This document shows, in pieces, positions 25,127 through 33,421 of a stretch of DNA of 64,000 bases. Every line of letters starts with the position of its first letter. The first letter of the stretch is position 1. The stretch covers positions 62,001 through 126,000 of the forward strand of contig AZWL01000016.1 in assembly GCA_000514715.1 (NCBI GenBank), written 5' to 3'. Origin of the DNA: Streptomyces sp. CNH099. Lineage in GTDB: Bacteria; Actinomycetota; Actinomycetes; Streptomycetales; Streptomycetaceae. Both the position numbers and the translations under genes were made by a program. The notes below the pieces were generated by a model. The model ran no database searches, was not told the DNA's origin, and was given only the letters and a program-made list of their open reading frames with translations.

Positions 25127-26260
25127 ATGCCGCACTCGCCGTTCGAGATCGAGTCCCTCGCCGAGTTCGACGCCGCCGTCGGCTCCGGCTCCATCAGCGG
25201 TTTCCGCGTGCAGTCCGTCGACCTGACGGGCCGCACGCGGCTGCTGCTCACCGCGGACGTGCACGGCGCCGTGTTCCTGGGCTGCGCGATGGCCGAGGAG
25301 GCGGCGCGGCGCGTGCAGCGCGACGGCGCGCTGGTCTTCCCCGTGGTGCCGGATCTGCCGTTCGACCCGTACCGGGGCGCGCTGTACACCCCGGACGAGC
25401 TGTTCTCGGGCCTGGCGCGGGGGTACGAGGAGACGCCCGACGCCCGCTCGTACGCCTGGTTCCAGCGCACCCGCGCCGAGCACGACATATTCGCCGCGGT
25501 GATCCGGGGCATGCACGACGAGTCGATGTCCAACGCGCTGGACGAGCGGCTGCGCGCCGGCCGGCCCGTCGTCGGCGTCATGGGCGGGCACGCCCTGCAG
25601 CGCGGCGGCGAGGAGTACGCGGGCGCGGCCGAGCTGGGCCGGGCGCTGGTGCGCGCCGGGTTCGACGTGGCCACCGGCGGCGGTCCCGGCGCGATGGAGG
25701 CGGCCAACCTGGGCGCGTACGCGGCGGAGTTCGACGACGCGATGCTGGCGGAGGCGGTCCGCATGCTGGGCAAGGCGCCGTCGTTCTCCCCTCCCCCAGA
25801 GCCTTCGGCCTGGGCGGTGCACCCGGTCGGGGAGTGGGCCGAGGCGGCGTTCGCGGTACGGGAGCGGTGGCCGGGCGGCGGCGACTCGATCGGCATCCCC
25901 ACCTGGTTCTACGGCCACGAGCCGCCGAACGCCTTCGCGGGGCACATCGCGAAGTACTTCGCGAACGCGCTGCGCGAGGACGGGCTGCTGGCCCGCAGCA
26001 CGGCCGGCGTGGTGTTCCTGCCGGGCGCGGCGGGCACGGTGCAGGAGGTCTTCGACGCGGCGACGCCCAACTACTACGAGTCGCGCGGCGAGCCGCGCCC
26101 CATGGTGCTGGTGGGCCGCGACCACTGGTCGGCGCGGCTGCCGGCGTGGCAGCTGCTGTCGGCGCTGGCGGCGGGCCGGTCGATGGCGCCGCGGATCGCG
26201 CTGGTCGACTCGGCGGGCGAGGCGCCGGAGGCGCTGCTGCGGCTCGGGGCGGCGGGGTAG
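25127..26260 (+). CDS. LOG-family (lysine-decarboxylase-like) nucleotide-binding protein
   Basis: 377 residues, Rossmann fold. GVMGGHALQRGGEEYAGAAE starts the LOG core, and ATGGGPGAMEAANLGA (about 182-197) is the conserved phosphate-binding segment. The second signature, normally PGGxGTxxE, reads PGAAGTVQE here. Classical LOG proteins release free cytokinin from nucleotide precursors; the larger bacterial forms, of which this is one, are mostly uncharacterised nucleotide hydrolases. The first about 120 residues are an N-terminal extension absent from small LOGs. Convergent with the histidine-kinase gene 30 bp away. Confidence 0.85.
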   Translation: MPHSPFEIESLAEFDAAVGSGSISGFRVQSVDLTGRTRLLLTADVHGAVFLGCAMAEEAARRVQRDGALVFPVVPDLPFDPYRGALYTPDELFSGLARGYEETPDARSYAWFQRTRAEHDIFAAVIRGMHDESMSNALDERLRAGRPVVGVMGGHALQRGGEEYAGAAELGRALVRAGFDVATGGGPGAMEAANLGAYAAEFDDAMLAEAVRMLGKAPSFSPPPEPSAWAVHPVGEWAEAAFAVRERWPGGGDSIGIPTWFYGHEPPNAFAGHIAKYFANALREDGLLARSTAGVVFLPGAAGTVQEVFDAATPNYYESRGEPRPMVLVGRDHWSARLPAWQLLSALAAGRSMAPRIALVDSAGEAPEALLRLGAAG

Positions 26261-26290
26261 ACCGGGGCGGCAGGCAGGCGGAGCGGCGGG

Positions 26291-27508
26291 CTAGCCGGAG
26301 CCGTCGAGCGGCAGCGTCACCGTGACCGTCAGCCCGCCGCCGGGGCGGGGCCGGGCCGCCGCGTCTCCGCCGTGGGCGCGGGCGACAGCCCGTACGATCG
26401 ACAGCCCCAGCCCGGCGCCGCCGCCGGTCGCCAGCCGGTCGCCGCCGAGGCGGCGGAAGGGCTCGAAGAGGGCGGGTATCTCGTACGGGGGCACGGCGGG
26501 GCCGCTGTTGGCGACCGCCAGCTCCGCGCCGCCGCCGGCCCGGGCTCCGCAGGTGACGCGGACGTGCCCGCCGGTGCCCGAGTTGTGGCGGATGCCGTTC
26601 TCGACGAGGTTGTGCGCCAGCCGCTCCAGCAGCAGCGCGTCCCCGGCCGTCCACGCCTCCGCGGTCTGCGCCGTCACCTCGATCCCGTCCCGTGCCGCCG
26701 CGGGCGCGGTCTGCGCGACGACGTGCTCGACGATGTCGGCGAGGTCGACGGGGTGCCGCTCGGTGATCTCGTTCTCGGAGGTGGCGAGGAGCAGCAGCCC
26801 GCTGATGAGCCGCTCGTGCCGGGAGTTGATCTGCAGCAGGTCCTCGCCCAGGCGGGTGACGTCGGCGGAGGCGGCGGGCCGGTGCATGGCGGTCTCGACC
26901 AGGACGCGGCCGATGGTCAGCGGGGTGCGCAGCTCGTGGGAGGCGTTGGCGACGAAGCGGCGCTGGCCGTCGAACGAGCGGTCGAGGCGCTCGACCATGG
27001 TGTCGAACGTGTCGGCGAGTTCCTTGACCTCGTCGTCGGGGCCGGCGAGCGCGATGCGCTCGTGCAGCCCGCGGCCGGCGGCGGGGGCGTCGGCGATGCG
27101 GCGGGCGGTGTCGGTGACGCGGTGCAGCGGGGCGAGGACCCGGCCGGCGACGAGCCAGCCGAAGCCGGCCGCGGCGGCGCCGACGACGAGGAGGGCGATG
27201 CCGCCCTGGGTGAGGAGGGAGTTGCCGGCGGCGTCGCGCAGGGCCTCCTCCCGGCTGTCGGTGAACCGCTCGTGGACGGGCCCGGGGTCCGGGCCGGGGC
27301 CGGGGGCGCCGGACGGAGTGCCCGGGGCGGCGGACGGCCCGGTGGAGCTGCTGTTGAGCGTTCCGCCGCCGAGGCGGGCGTTGAACAGCACGTACGTCAG
27401 CCCGAGGAGCACCGCGCCGGCGGCCAGGAACATGGCACCGTAGACGAGCGTCAGCCGGGCGCGGAGGGTGAAGCGCCGCGGCCGGAGCGTCCTGCGCGGG
27501 CCGGTCAC
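26291..27508 (-). CDS. Sensor histidine kinase
   Basis: 405-residue membrane kinase. Two transmembrane helices (about 18-42 and 105-130) bracket a short extracytoplasmic loop of about 65 residues rich in Pro/Gly/Ser. A HAMP domain follows, then the H-box FVANASHELRTPL, N-box LAHNLVENGIRHN and G-box GGGAGLGLSIV. The GTG start shares GTGA with the response-regulator stop, so the pair is co-translated. A small sensor loop is typical of envelope-stress or intramembrane-sensing kinases. The divergent lipoprotein/adaptor/ABC operon is the likely target. Confidence 0.93.
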   Translation of the reverse strand: MTGPRRTLRPRRFTLRARLTLVYGAMFLAAGAVLLGLTYVLFNARLGGGTLNSSSTGPSAAPGTPSGAPGPGPDPGPVHERFTDSREEALRDAAGNSLLTQGGIALLVVGAAAAGFGWLVAGRVLAPLHRVTDTARRIADAPAAGRGLHERIALAGPDDEVKELADTFDTMVERLDRSFDGQRRFVANASHELRTPLTIGRVLVETAMHRPAASADVTRLGEDLLQINSRHERLISGLLLLATSENEITERHPVDLADIVEHVVAQTAPAAARDGIEVTAQTAEAWTAGDALLLERLAHNLVENGIRHNSGTGGHVRVTCGARAGGGAELAVANSGPAVPPYEIPALFEPFRRLGGDRLATGGGAGLGLSIVRAVARAHGGDAAARPRPGGGLTVTVTLPLDGSG

Positions 27509-28161
27509 GGGATGCGGTATCCGACGCCGGTGACGGTCTCGACGACCGGCGGCTCGCCCAGCTTGCGGCGCAGTTTGAGGACCGCGAGGCGCACCGCGCC
27601 GGTGAACGGGTCGGCGTGCTCGTCCCACGCCTTCTCCAGCAGGTGTTCGGCGGAGACCGGGGCGCCTTCGGCGCGCAGCAGTTCGGCGAGGACGGCGAAC
27701 TCCTTGCGGGACAGCGGCACGTAGCGGCCGTCGCGTACGACCTCGTGCCGGGCCGGGTCCAGGGCGATCCCGGCGCGGCGCAGCACGGGCGGCGCGGCGG
27801 GCCGGACGCGGCGGCCGAGCGCCAGTACCCGGGCGGCGAGTTCGGGGAAGGCGAACGGCTTGGTGAGATAGTCGTCGGCGCCCAGCCCGAGGCCGGCCAC
27901 GCGGTCGGCGACGTCGCCGGCGGCGGTGAGCATCAGCACCCGCGCGGCCGAGCCGGCCGCGACGAGGCGGCGGCAGACGTCGTCGCCGGGCACCGCGGGC
28001 AGGTCTCGGTCGAGGACGACGACGTCGTAGTCGTGGACGGCGGCGCGCTCCAGCGCGGCGGCCCCGTCGTACGCGATGTCGACGGCGTGCGCCCCGGCGC
28101 GCAGCCACGCGCCGACGGCCTCGGCGAGCAGCGGCTCGTCCTCGGCGACCAGCACCCTCAT
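27505..28161 (-). CDS. OmpR/PhoB-family response regulator
   Basis: 218 residues. The receiver domain has the acidic pair E7-D8, phospho-acceptor D51 in VVLDRDLP, and the conserved lysine in DDYLTKPFAFPE. The C-terminal winged helix spans about 125-216 (PLSRKEFAVLAELLRAEGAPV, ending VETVTGVGYRIP). GGAGGGAGG precedes the ATG by about 8 bases. First gene of a two-gene operon with the histidine kinase. The divergent region upstream contains a perfect 11-bp inverted repeat that could be its target. Confidence 0.94.
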   Translation of the reverse strand: MRVLVAEDEPLLAEAVGAWLRAGAHAVDIAYDGAAALERAAVHDYDVVVLDRDLPAVPGDDVCRRLVAAGSAARVLMLTAAGDVADRVAGLGLGADDYLTKPFAFPELAARVLALGRRVRPAAPPVLRRAGIALDPARHEVVRDGRYVPLSRKEFAVLAELLRAEGAPVSAEHLLEKAWDEHADPFTGAVRLAVLKLRRKLGEPPVVETVTGVGYRIP

Positions 28162-28209
28162 GTCACGGCCTCCCTCCGGCTGGGCGGTTTCTGGGCCATC
28201 GTGCCGAAC

Positions 28210-28270
28210 GGCGCGTTTCCTCGCCGTGAGGAACCGCGGCCGTACGGCGGAAACAGCCGGGAAACGCGCC
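28210..28270. promoter_or_regulatory. Inverted repeat in the divergent promoter region
   Basis: GGCGCGTTTCC (28210-28220) and GGAAACGCGCC (28260-28270) are exact reverse complements 39 bp apart. A second, smaller dyad TTCCTC-N5-GAGGAA (28217-28233) overlaps the left arm. Both lie between the response-regulator and lipoprotein starts, so they are candidate operator sites. Confidence 0.5.
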
Positions 28271-28337
28271 GTCGCGTTGCATCGGCCGCGCGGCGCCGGC
28301 GTCCCGGCCGGTGCCGACGACACGAGCGGAGACGACG

Positions 28338-28883
28338 ATGCGACGACGTACGCGCACCGCGCTCGCGGCCCTGCCGCTGGCGCTCGCCCTGGCCCTGACC
28401 GGCTGCGGCTCCGACGGCGGCGGGGACGAGGTGGCCTCGGCGGGCGGCGAGAAGAAGGACGGCGGGGGCCGGGAACCGGTCGCGGAGGACCCCGACGAGC
28501 AGATGCTGCAGTTCGCGCGGTGCCTGCGGAGGAACGGCGTGGACGTCGAGGACCCGGAGCCCGGGCAGGGCGTGGCCCTGAACATGGACGGCGTCGACGA
28601 GGCGGTGGCGGACCGGGCCATGGAGGCGTGCCGGAAGTACGACCCGGCGACGTCCTCGAAGGACGACCCGATCAGCAAGGAGCTGGAGAAGAAGCTGCGG
28701 AGGTATGCGCGGTGCATGCGGAACAACGGGGTGGCGGACTTCCCGGATCCGGTGCCGGGCGGCGGGCTGCAGGTGGACGGCGCGATCGAGCAGGACCCGG
28801 ACCACGACGGGGCGGAGCGGGCGTGCAAGAAGCTGCTGCCGGCGGGCGACGGTGAAAGCTCCACGAACGAGAGGGAGGGCTGA
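28338..28883 (+). CDS. Small lipoprotein with two CxRxNGV repeats
   Basis: 181 residues. Signal peptide with lipobox LALALTGC, cysteine near residue 22. The mature part has two related segments, FARCLRRNGVDVEDPEP and YARCMRNNGVADFPDPVPGG, each with Cys-x-Arg-x-Asn-Gly-Val; disulfide formation between them is possible. I recall such lipoproteins commonly being found beside adaptor/ABC operons in actinobacteria, but with no defined function. The ATG at 28338 has GGAG at 7 bases; a GTG at 28311 is less likely because it would put charged residues before the signal peptide. The stop overlaps the adaptor's ATG. Confidence 0.82.
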   Translation: MRRRTRTALAALPLALALALTGCGSDGGGDEVASAGGEKKDGGGREPVAEDPDEQMLQFARCLRRNGVDVEDPEPGQGVALNMDGVDEAVADRAMEACRKYDPATSSKDDPISKELEKKLRRYARCMRNNGVADFPDPVPGGGLQVDGAIEQDPDHDGAERACKKLLPAGDGESSTNEREG

Positions 28884-30103
28884 TGAACGCGCGGCCCGCC
28901 ACCGCCCGGCGGGAGCCGGACCCCGCGGAGTCCCGCCGGGCGCCGGACCCCGGCGGCCCCCGGCAGGAGCCGGACCCCGCGGACCCCGCGGACCCCGCCG
29001 CCGGGGCCGCCGCGCCGCCGGGCCGCGGCCGGCACCGCCGCAGACGGCGGCGGATCGCCGCGGGGGCGGTGTTCCTCGCCGCGACCGGCGGCGCCGCGGC
29101 CGCCGGCCTCGGCCTCGGCGGCACCGGCGACCCGGCCGACGCGGCGGGCGACGAACTGCCGCCGGCCACCGCCGAGGTGGCCCGCGAGACGCTGGTCGAC
29201 ACCCGCAGCACCGACGCCGAGCTGGGCCACGGCCCGGCCACCGGCGCCGCCGCCCGCGCCGAGGGCACGCTGACGCGGGTGCCGTCCTCGGGGGCGCGGA
29301 TCGGCCGCGGCGAGGCGCTGTACGAGGTGGACGCCGAGCCGGTGACGCTGCTGTACGGGGACGTGCCCGCGTACCGCGCGCTGGCGCCCGGCGCCGAGGG
29401 CGCGGACGTCGCGCAGCTGGAGGAGAACCTGAGCGCGCTCGGCTACGCCGGCTTCACCGTGGACGACACGTACTCCGACGCCACGGCCGCCGCCGTCCGT
29501 GACTGGCAGGAGGACCTGGGGGTCGGGGAGACCGGCCGCGTGGAGCCGGGGCAGGTGGTGTTCGCACCGGGCGCGGTCGCCGTGGAGAGCGTGACGGCGC
29601 AGCGCGGCGACCTCCTCGCGCCGGGCACCGACGTCCTGTCGTACACCGGCACCTCCCTGGCCGTCACCGCCGAACTCGACGTCGCGGACCGGCGGCTCGC
29701 GCGCCGGGGCGCGCAGGCCGGCGTGGAGCTGCCGGACGGGCGGACGGTGCGCGGGACGATCGCGGACGTGTCGGTGCGGACGCGGCCGGGCGAGGGCGGG
29801 GCGGAGGCGCAGACCGTCGTGGAGGTCGTCGTCCGGCTGAAGGGCGCGGAGGCGGAGAGGGCGGCGTCCGCGTACGACGAGGCGGGCGTGCACGTCCACT
29901 TCACCGCCGGGCGCCGCAAGGACGTGCTGACGGTGCCGGTCGCGGCGCTGCTGGCGCTGGCGGAGGGCGGCTTCGGGGTGGAGGTCGTGGCGGACGGCAC
30001 GACGCGGTACGTGCCGGTGGAGACGGGGCTGTTCGCGAACGGCCGGGTCGAGGTCTCGGGCGCGGGCCTCACGGCGGGCACGAAGGTGGGCATGCCGCGG
30101 TGA
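28883..30103 (+). CDS. Efflux adaptor (HlyD/MacA-like) with internal peptidoglycan-binding domain
   Basis: 406 residues. The first 58 are disordered with EPDP/APDP repeats and an Arg cluster, then one transmembrane anchor (about 59-80). A peptidoglycan-binding domain of PG_binding_1 type lies near 170-215 (VAQLEENLSALGYAGFTVDDTYSDATAAAVRDWQEDLG, quoted in part as LSALGYAGFTVDD), inserted in the adaptor's hairpin/lipoyl region. The C-terminal beta-barrel part is membrane-proximal. The ATG overlaps the lipoprotein stop (TGATG), and the stop overlaps the next GTG. It would couple the MacB-type ABC permease to the cell wall. Confidence 0.85.
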   Translation: MNARPATARREPDPAESRRAPDPGGPRQEPDPADPADPAAGAAAPPGRGRHRRRRRRIAAGAVFLAATGGAAAAGLGLGGTGDPADAAGDELPPATAEVARETLVDTRSTDAELGHGPATGAAARAEGTLTRVPSSGARIGRGEALYEVDAEPVTLLYGDVPAYRALAPGAEGADVAQLEENLSALGYAGFTVDDTYSDATAAAVRDWQEDLGVGETGRVEPGQVVFAPGAVAVESVTAQRGDLLAPGTDVLSYTGTSLAVTAELDVADRRLARRGAQAGVELPDGRTVRGTIADVSVRTRPGEGGAEAQTVVEVVVRLKGAEAERAASAYDEAGVHVHFTAGRRKDVLTVPVAALLALAEGGFGVEVVADGTTRYVPVETGLFANGRVEVSGAGLTAGTKVGMPR

Positions 30104-30798
30104 TCGAGCTGACGAACGTGACGAAGACCTACGCCGGCGGCGTCACCGCGCTCGCCGGGGTGTCCCTGCGCGTGGCCGCGGGCGAACTCGTCGCCGTCAC
30201 CGGCCCGTCGGGGTCGGGGAAGTCGACGATGCTGCACGTGCTGGGCACCCTGGACCGGCCGACGTCGGGCGGGGTGCGGATCGCCGGGTACGACGTGGGC
30301 GCGCTGTCCGACGCCGGGCTGTCCGCGCTGCGCGCGCACCGGATCGGCTTCGTCTTCCAGCAGTTCCACCTCGCGGGCGGCACGACGGCCCTCGACAACG
30401 TCGCCGACGGCCTCCTCTACACCGGCCTGCGCCCGGCGGAGCGGCGGCGGCGGGCGGTGCGGGTGCTGCACCGGGTGGGCCTGGGGCACCGCATGGAGCA
30501 CCGGCCGCACGAGCTGTCGGGCGGCGAGCGGCAGCGCGTCGCGGTGGCCCGCGCGGCGGCGGGGGACCCGCCGCTGCTGCTGGCGGACGAGCCGACGGGG
30601 GCGCTGGACACCGCGTCGGGGGCGCGGGTGGTGGAGCTGTTGCGGGAGCTGAACGAGGCGGGGACGACGGTTGTGGTGATCACGCACGAGCGGGAGCTGG
30701 CGGCGGAGCTGCCGCGGCAGGTGCGGCTGCGGGACGGCCGGGTGGAGCAGGACGGGGCGGAGCGGGACCGGGCGGAGCGGGACGGGGTGCGGGCATGA
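30100..30798 (+). CDS. ABC transporter ATP-binding protein (MacB/LolD type)
   Basis: 232 residues. Walker A is TGPSGSGKSTML (about 36-47), Q-loop FVFQQFHL, signature LSGGERQRVAVARA, Walker B LLLADEPTGALD, H-loop VVITHE. The GGTTALDNV after the Q-loop fits the MacB/LolD exporter group. The C-terminus is an Arg/Glu/Asp repeat tail. GTG start overlaps the adaptor stop by GTGA, and the stop overlaps the permease ATG by ATGA. Confidence 0.95.
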   Translation: MIELTNVTKTYAGGVTALAGVSLRVAAGELVAVTGPSGSGKSTMLHVLGTLDRPTSGGVRIAGYDVGALSDAGLSALRAHRIGFVFQQFHLAGGTTALDNVADGLLYTGLRPAERRRRAVRVLHRVGLGHRMEHRPHELSGGERQRVAVARAAAGDPPLLLADEPTGALDTASGARVVELLRELNEAGTTVVVITHERELAAELPRQVRLRDGRVEQDGAERDRAERDGVRA

Positions 30799-32006
30799 GG
30801 CCGGCGGTGGACGGGATCCGCCCGTCCCGGCTGTGGCCGGGTGACGTGGTGCGCGGCGGTGCGGTGGGGTTGCGTACGCGGCCGCTGCGGGCGGTGCTGT
30901 CGGCGCTGGGCATCGCGATCGGGATCGCGGCGATGGTGGCGGTGGTGGGGATCTCGTCGAGTTCGCGGGCGGATCTGGACCGTACGCTCGACTCGCTGGG
31001 CACGAACCTGCTGACGGTGTCGCCGGGCCGGACGATGAGCGGCGCGGAGGCGAAGCTGCCGCTGCGGGCGGAGGACATGGTGGCCAGGATCGGCCCGGTG
31101 GCGTCGGTGTCGGCGATCGGCGAGGTCGCGGACACCAACGTCTACCGCACGGCCCGGATCCCGGAGGCGGAGACGGGCGGGCTGGCGACGTACGCCGTAC
31201 GCACCGACCTGCGCGCCACGACGGGGGCGCGGCTGCGCGCCGGCACGTGGCTGAACGCGGCGACCGCACGCCACCCGGCGGTGGTGCTGGGCGCGACGGC
31301 CGCGGAGCGGCTGGGCGTGGGACGGGCGGCGCCGGAGGTGCGGGTGCTGGTGGGCGGCGAGTGGTTCACGGTCGTGGGGATCCTGCGGCCGGCCCCGCTG
31401 GCGCCGGAGCTGGACGTCGCGGCGCTGGTGGGCTGGCCGGCGGCGCAGGACCGGCTGGGCTTCGACGGGCACGCGACGACGGTCTACACGCGGTCGGCGG
31501 ACGCGGACGTGGCGGCGGTCCGGTCGGTGCTGGGCGCGACCGCGAACCCGGCGGCGCCGAACGAGGTGGAGGTGTCGCGCCCGTCGGACGCGCTGGCCGC
31601 GAAGCGGGCGGCGGGCGAGGCGTTCACGCGGCTGCTGCTGGGGGTGGGCGCGGTGGCGCTGCTGGTGGGCGGCGTGGGGGTGGCGAACACGATGGTCATC
31701 TCGGTGCTGGAGCGCCGCACGGAGATCGGCCTGCGCCGCGCCCTGGGCGCCACCCGCGGCCACGTCCGCACCCAGTTCCTGGCGGAGTCGCTGCTGCTGT
31801 CGGCCCTGGGCGGCACGGCGGGCGCGCTGCTCGGCGCGGCGGTGACGGCGTCGTACGCGGCGTCGCAGGGCTGGCCGCCGGTGATCCCGCCGTGGACCCT
31901 GGCGGGCGGCCTGGCGGCCACCGTGACGGTGGGCGCCCTGGCCGGCCTCTACCCGGCCCTCCACGCCAGCCGCCTCCCCCCGACGACGGCGCTGGCGACG
32001 CCGTAG
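30795..32006 (+). CDS. MacB-type ABC transporter permease
   Basis: 403 residues with the MacB topology: one helix near 35-58 (LRAVLSALGIAIGIAAMVAV), an extracytoplasmic domain to about 275, and three C-terminal helices (GVGAVALLVGGVGVANTMVI and two more) with the coupling motif ERRTEIGLRRALGATRGHVR. It works with the ATPase and the cell-wall-binding adaptor, probably exporting an antimicrobial or envelope compound under control of the divergent two-component system. Last gene of the four-gene operon; a strong terminator follows. Confidence 0.93.
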   Translation: MRPAVDGIRPSRLWPGDVVRGGAVGLRTRPLRAVLSALGIAIGIAAMVAVVGISSSSRADLDRTLDSLGTNLLTVSPGRTMSGAEAKLPLRAEDMVARIGPVASVSAIGEVADTNVYRTARIPEAETGGLATYAVRTDLRATTGARLRAGTWLNAATARHPAVVLGATAAERLGVGRAAPEVRVLVGGEWFTVVGILRPAPLAPELDVAALVGWPAAQDRLGFDGHATTVYTRSADADVAAVRSVLGATANPAAPNEVEVSRPSDALAAKRAAGEAFTRLLLGVGAVALLVGGVGVANTMVISVLERRTEIGLRRALGATRGHVRTQFLAESLLLSALGGTAGALLGAAVTASYAASQGWPPVIPPWTLAGGLAATVTVGALAGLYPALHASRLPPTTALATP

Positions 32007-32011
32007 GCAGG

Positions 32012-32044
32012 GGGCAGGGCAGGGGTCTGCGCCCTGCCCTGCCC
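32012..32044 (+). terminator. Strong terminator of the ABC operon
   Basis: GGGCAGGGCAGGG (32012-32024) pairs perfectly with CCCTGCCCTGCCC (32032-32044) around a 7-nt loop, 5 bp after the stop. Confidence 0.8.
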
Positions 32045-32119
32045 GGCCCGGGTCCCGCGCGGGCGCTGCCCGGGCCGCGGGCGGTGGCGCCGGACGGCCT
32101 CGGCGAGACGGGGTCCGGT

Positions 32120-32125
32120 TAGGCT
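32120..32125 (+). promoter_or_regulatory. Predicted -10 of the HxlR gene
   Basis: TAGGCT predicts a start near 32132 and a short leader with the GGAGAGGGGAG ribosome site. Confidence 0.4.
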
Positions 32126-32160
32126 CGCGTCGGCAGTGCGCGGCGGAGAGGGGAGCGGAC

Positions 32161-32562
32161 GTGGGCGGTGCCGCAGGACGGGGCGCGACGCGAGGGCCGT
32201 ACGACGAGGACTGTCCCAGCCGCGCCGTGCTCAACCATGTGGCCAGCCGCTGGGGAACGCTGATCGTGGGAGCGCTGCGGCCGGGGCCGATGCGGTTCTA
32301 CGTGCTGCGCGACCAGATCGGCGGCATCAGCGAGAAGATGCTCTCGCAGAACCTGCGGCTGCTCTGCCGGGACGGACTGGTCGCCCGCACGGTCGAGCCC
32401 AGCGTGCCGCCCCGGGTGTCCTATCGGCTCACCCCGCTGGGAGAGGAGCTGGCCGAGCACCTGCAGGCACTGATCGACTGGATCACCCTGCGCACGCCGG
32501 GCATCGTGGCGGCCCAGGAGCAGTTCGACTCCGCGGCGGGCAAGGGCCCCGCGTCGGCGTGA
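32161..32562 (+). CDS. HxlR-family transcriptional regulator
   Basis: 133-residue winged-helix regulator. The conserved N-terminal cysteine lies in EDCPSRAVLNHVASRWGTL (near residue 19), the residue used for thiol/redox sensing in YodB/HypR-type members. The recognition part is GGISEKMLSQNLRLLCRDGLV, with wing PPRVSYRLTPLG. GTG start with GGAGAGGGGAG upstream. It precedes the DsbA-like gene on the same strand, separated by 117 bp that contain a dyad, so redox-controlled expression of that gene is a reasonable inference. Confidence 0.9.
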   Translation: MGGAAGRGATRGPYDEDCPSRAVLNHVASRWGTLIVGALRPGPMRFYVLRDQIGGISEKMLSQNLRLLCRDGLVARTVEPSVPPRVSYRLTPLGEELAEHLQALIDWITLRTPGIVAAQEQFDSAAGKGPASA

Positions 32563-32630
32563 CATGCGTCACGTACGCCGCGCCGCCCTCCGGGTGCCCT
32601 GCGGGCTTCCCCCGGCGTTCCGGGCTTACC

Positions 32631-32672
32631 GAAGGGTACGTCCTTTCTGGAAGTTAGCCCGGTCCCTAGCGT
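32631..32672 (+). promoter_or_regulatory. Candidate HxlR operator and leaderless promoter of the DsbA-like gene
   Basis: GAAGGG (32631-32636) and CCTTTC (32642-32647) form a near-perfect dyad over the expected -35. TAGCGT (32667-32672) is the -10, 7 bases before the ATG at 32680. No ribosome site is present. Confidence 0.45.
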
Positions 32673-32679
32673 CCTCCCC

Positions 32680-33297
32680 ATGAAGGTTGAAGTCTTCTCC
32701 GACCCTGTCTGCCCCTGGTGCCACATCGGGAAGCGGCGGCTGCACGCCGCCCTGCAACGTGTGGCCGAGCCGCCCGACGTCGTGTGGCGCAGCTTCCAGC
32801 TCGATCCCCGGTACCCCGGCGACGTGCGGTGGACGCTGCCCGAGGCGCACCTCCGCCGCTACGGCCTGAGCCGGGCCGAGAACGACCGCCGGCTGGCGGC
32901 GGTCACCGCGACGGCCGCGCAGGAGGGCCTGGCCTACCGGCTCGACCGGGCCGTCATGGCGAACACCTTCGACGCCCACCGCCTCGTCCACCACGCCGCC
33001 GCCCACGGCAGCGCGGCGGAGGTGCTGGAACACCTGATGCGGGCCTACACCGTCGAGGGTCGGTGGATCGGCGACCCCGGGACGCTGGCGGCCATAGCCG
33101 CGGACGCGGGACTGCCCGCGCTCGCGCCCGGGGCGTACGCGGCGGAGGTCGAGGCCGACCTGGACCGCGCCCGCCGGCTCGGGGTCACCGCCGTGCCCAC
33201 GCTGGTCGTCGACGAGGCGTACGCGCTGGCGCTGCCGGACGTCGACAGCCTGGTGCGGACCCTGGAGGAGGCCCGCGCCCGGCACTCCCGCAGCTGA
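32680..33297 (+). CDS. DsbA-family thiol oxidoreductase (FrnE-like)
   Basis: 205-residue thioredoxin-fold protein, cytoplasmic (no signal peptide). The active site is C-P-W-C in DPVCPWCHIGKRRL (cysteines near 10 and 13), the cis-proline loop is GVTAVPTLVVDE, and the helical insertion includes NTFDAHRLVHHA, which marks the FrnE/HCCA-isomerase-like group. It probably serves in disulfide or glutathione-like thiol chemistry (mycothiol in this phylum). Next to an HxlR regulator with a redox cysteine. Convergent with the thiamine-transporter operon. Confidence 0.92.
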   Translation: MKVEVFSDPVCPWCHIGKRRLHAALQRVAEPPDVVWRSFQLDPRYPGDVRWTLPEAHLRRYGLSRAENDRRLAAVTATAAQEGLAYRLDRAVMANTFDAHRLVHHAAAHGSAAEVLEHLMRAYTVEGRWIGDPGTLAAIAADAGLPALAPGAYAAEVEADLDRARRLGVTAVPTLVVDEAYALALPDVDSLVRTLEEARARHSRS

Positions 33298-33299
33298 TG

Positions 33300-33365
33300 C
33301 GGGACCGGCCGGTCCCGGCGCCGAACCTCGGGGCCGGGCCGGCCGGCGCCGAGGTTCGGCGCCGG
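33300..33365. terminator. Double hairpin bidirectional terminator
   Basis: An 18-bp palindrome (33300-33317, CGGGACCGGCCGGTCCCG) abuts a 17-bp perfect stem: 33315-33331 pairs with 33349-33365 around a 17-nt loop. It lies between two convergent genes and can serve both. Confidence 0.85.
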
Positions 33366-33421
33366 CGTGCGGCGCCTGCTTCTCCCCTCGCGCCGGTTCC
33401 GCGGCGACCGCCAGGGCGGTG

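Noticed and set aside
22139..26125. Very long open frames antisense to real genes, such as a 1328-codon minus-strand frame
   Set aside because: High GC removes stop codons in shadow frames. The plus-strand genes here have recognisable domains and the antisense product is Arg/Pro/Gly-rich with no motif.
28311..28337. Upstream GTG start for the CxRxNGV lipoprotein
   Set aside because: It would place charged residues before a normal signal peptide, whereas ATG 28338 has GGAG at the right distance.
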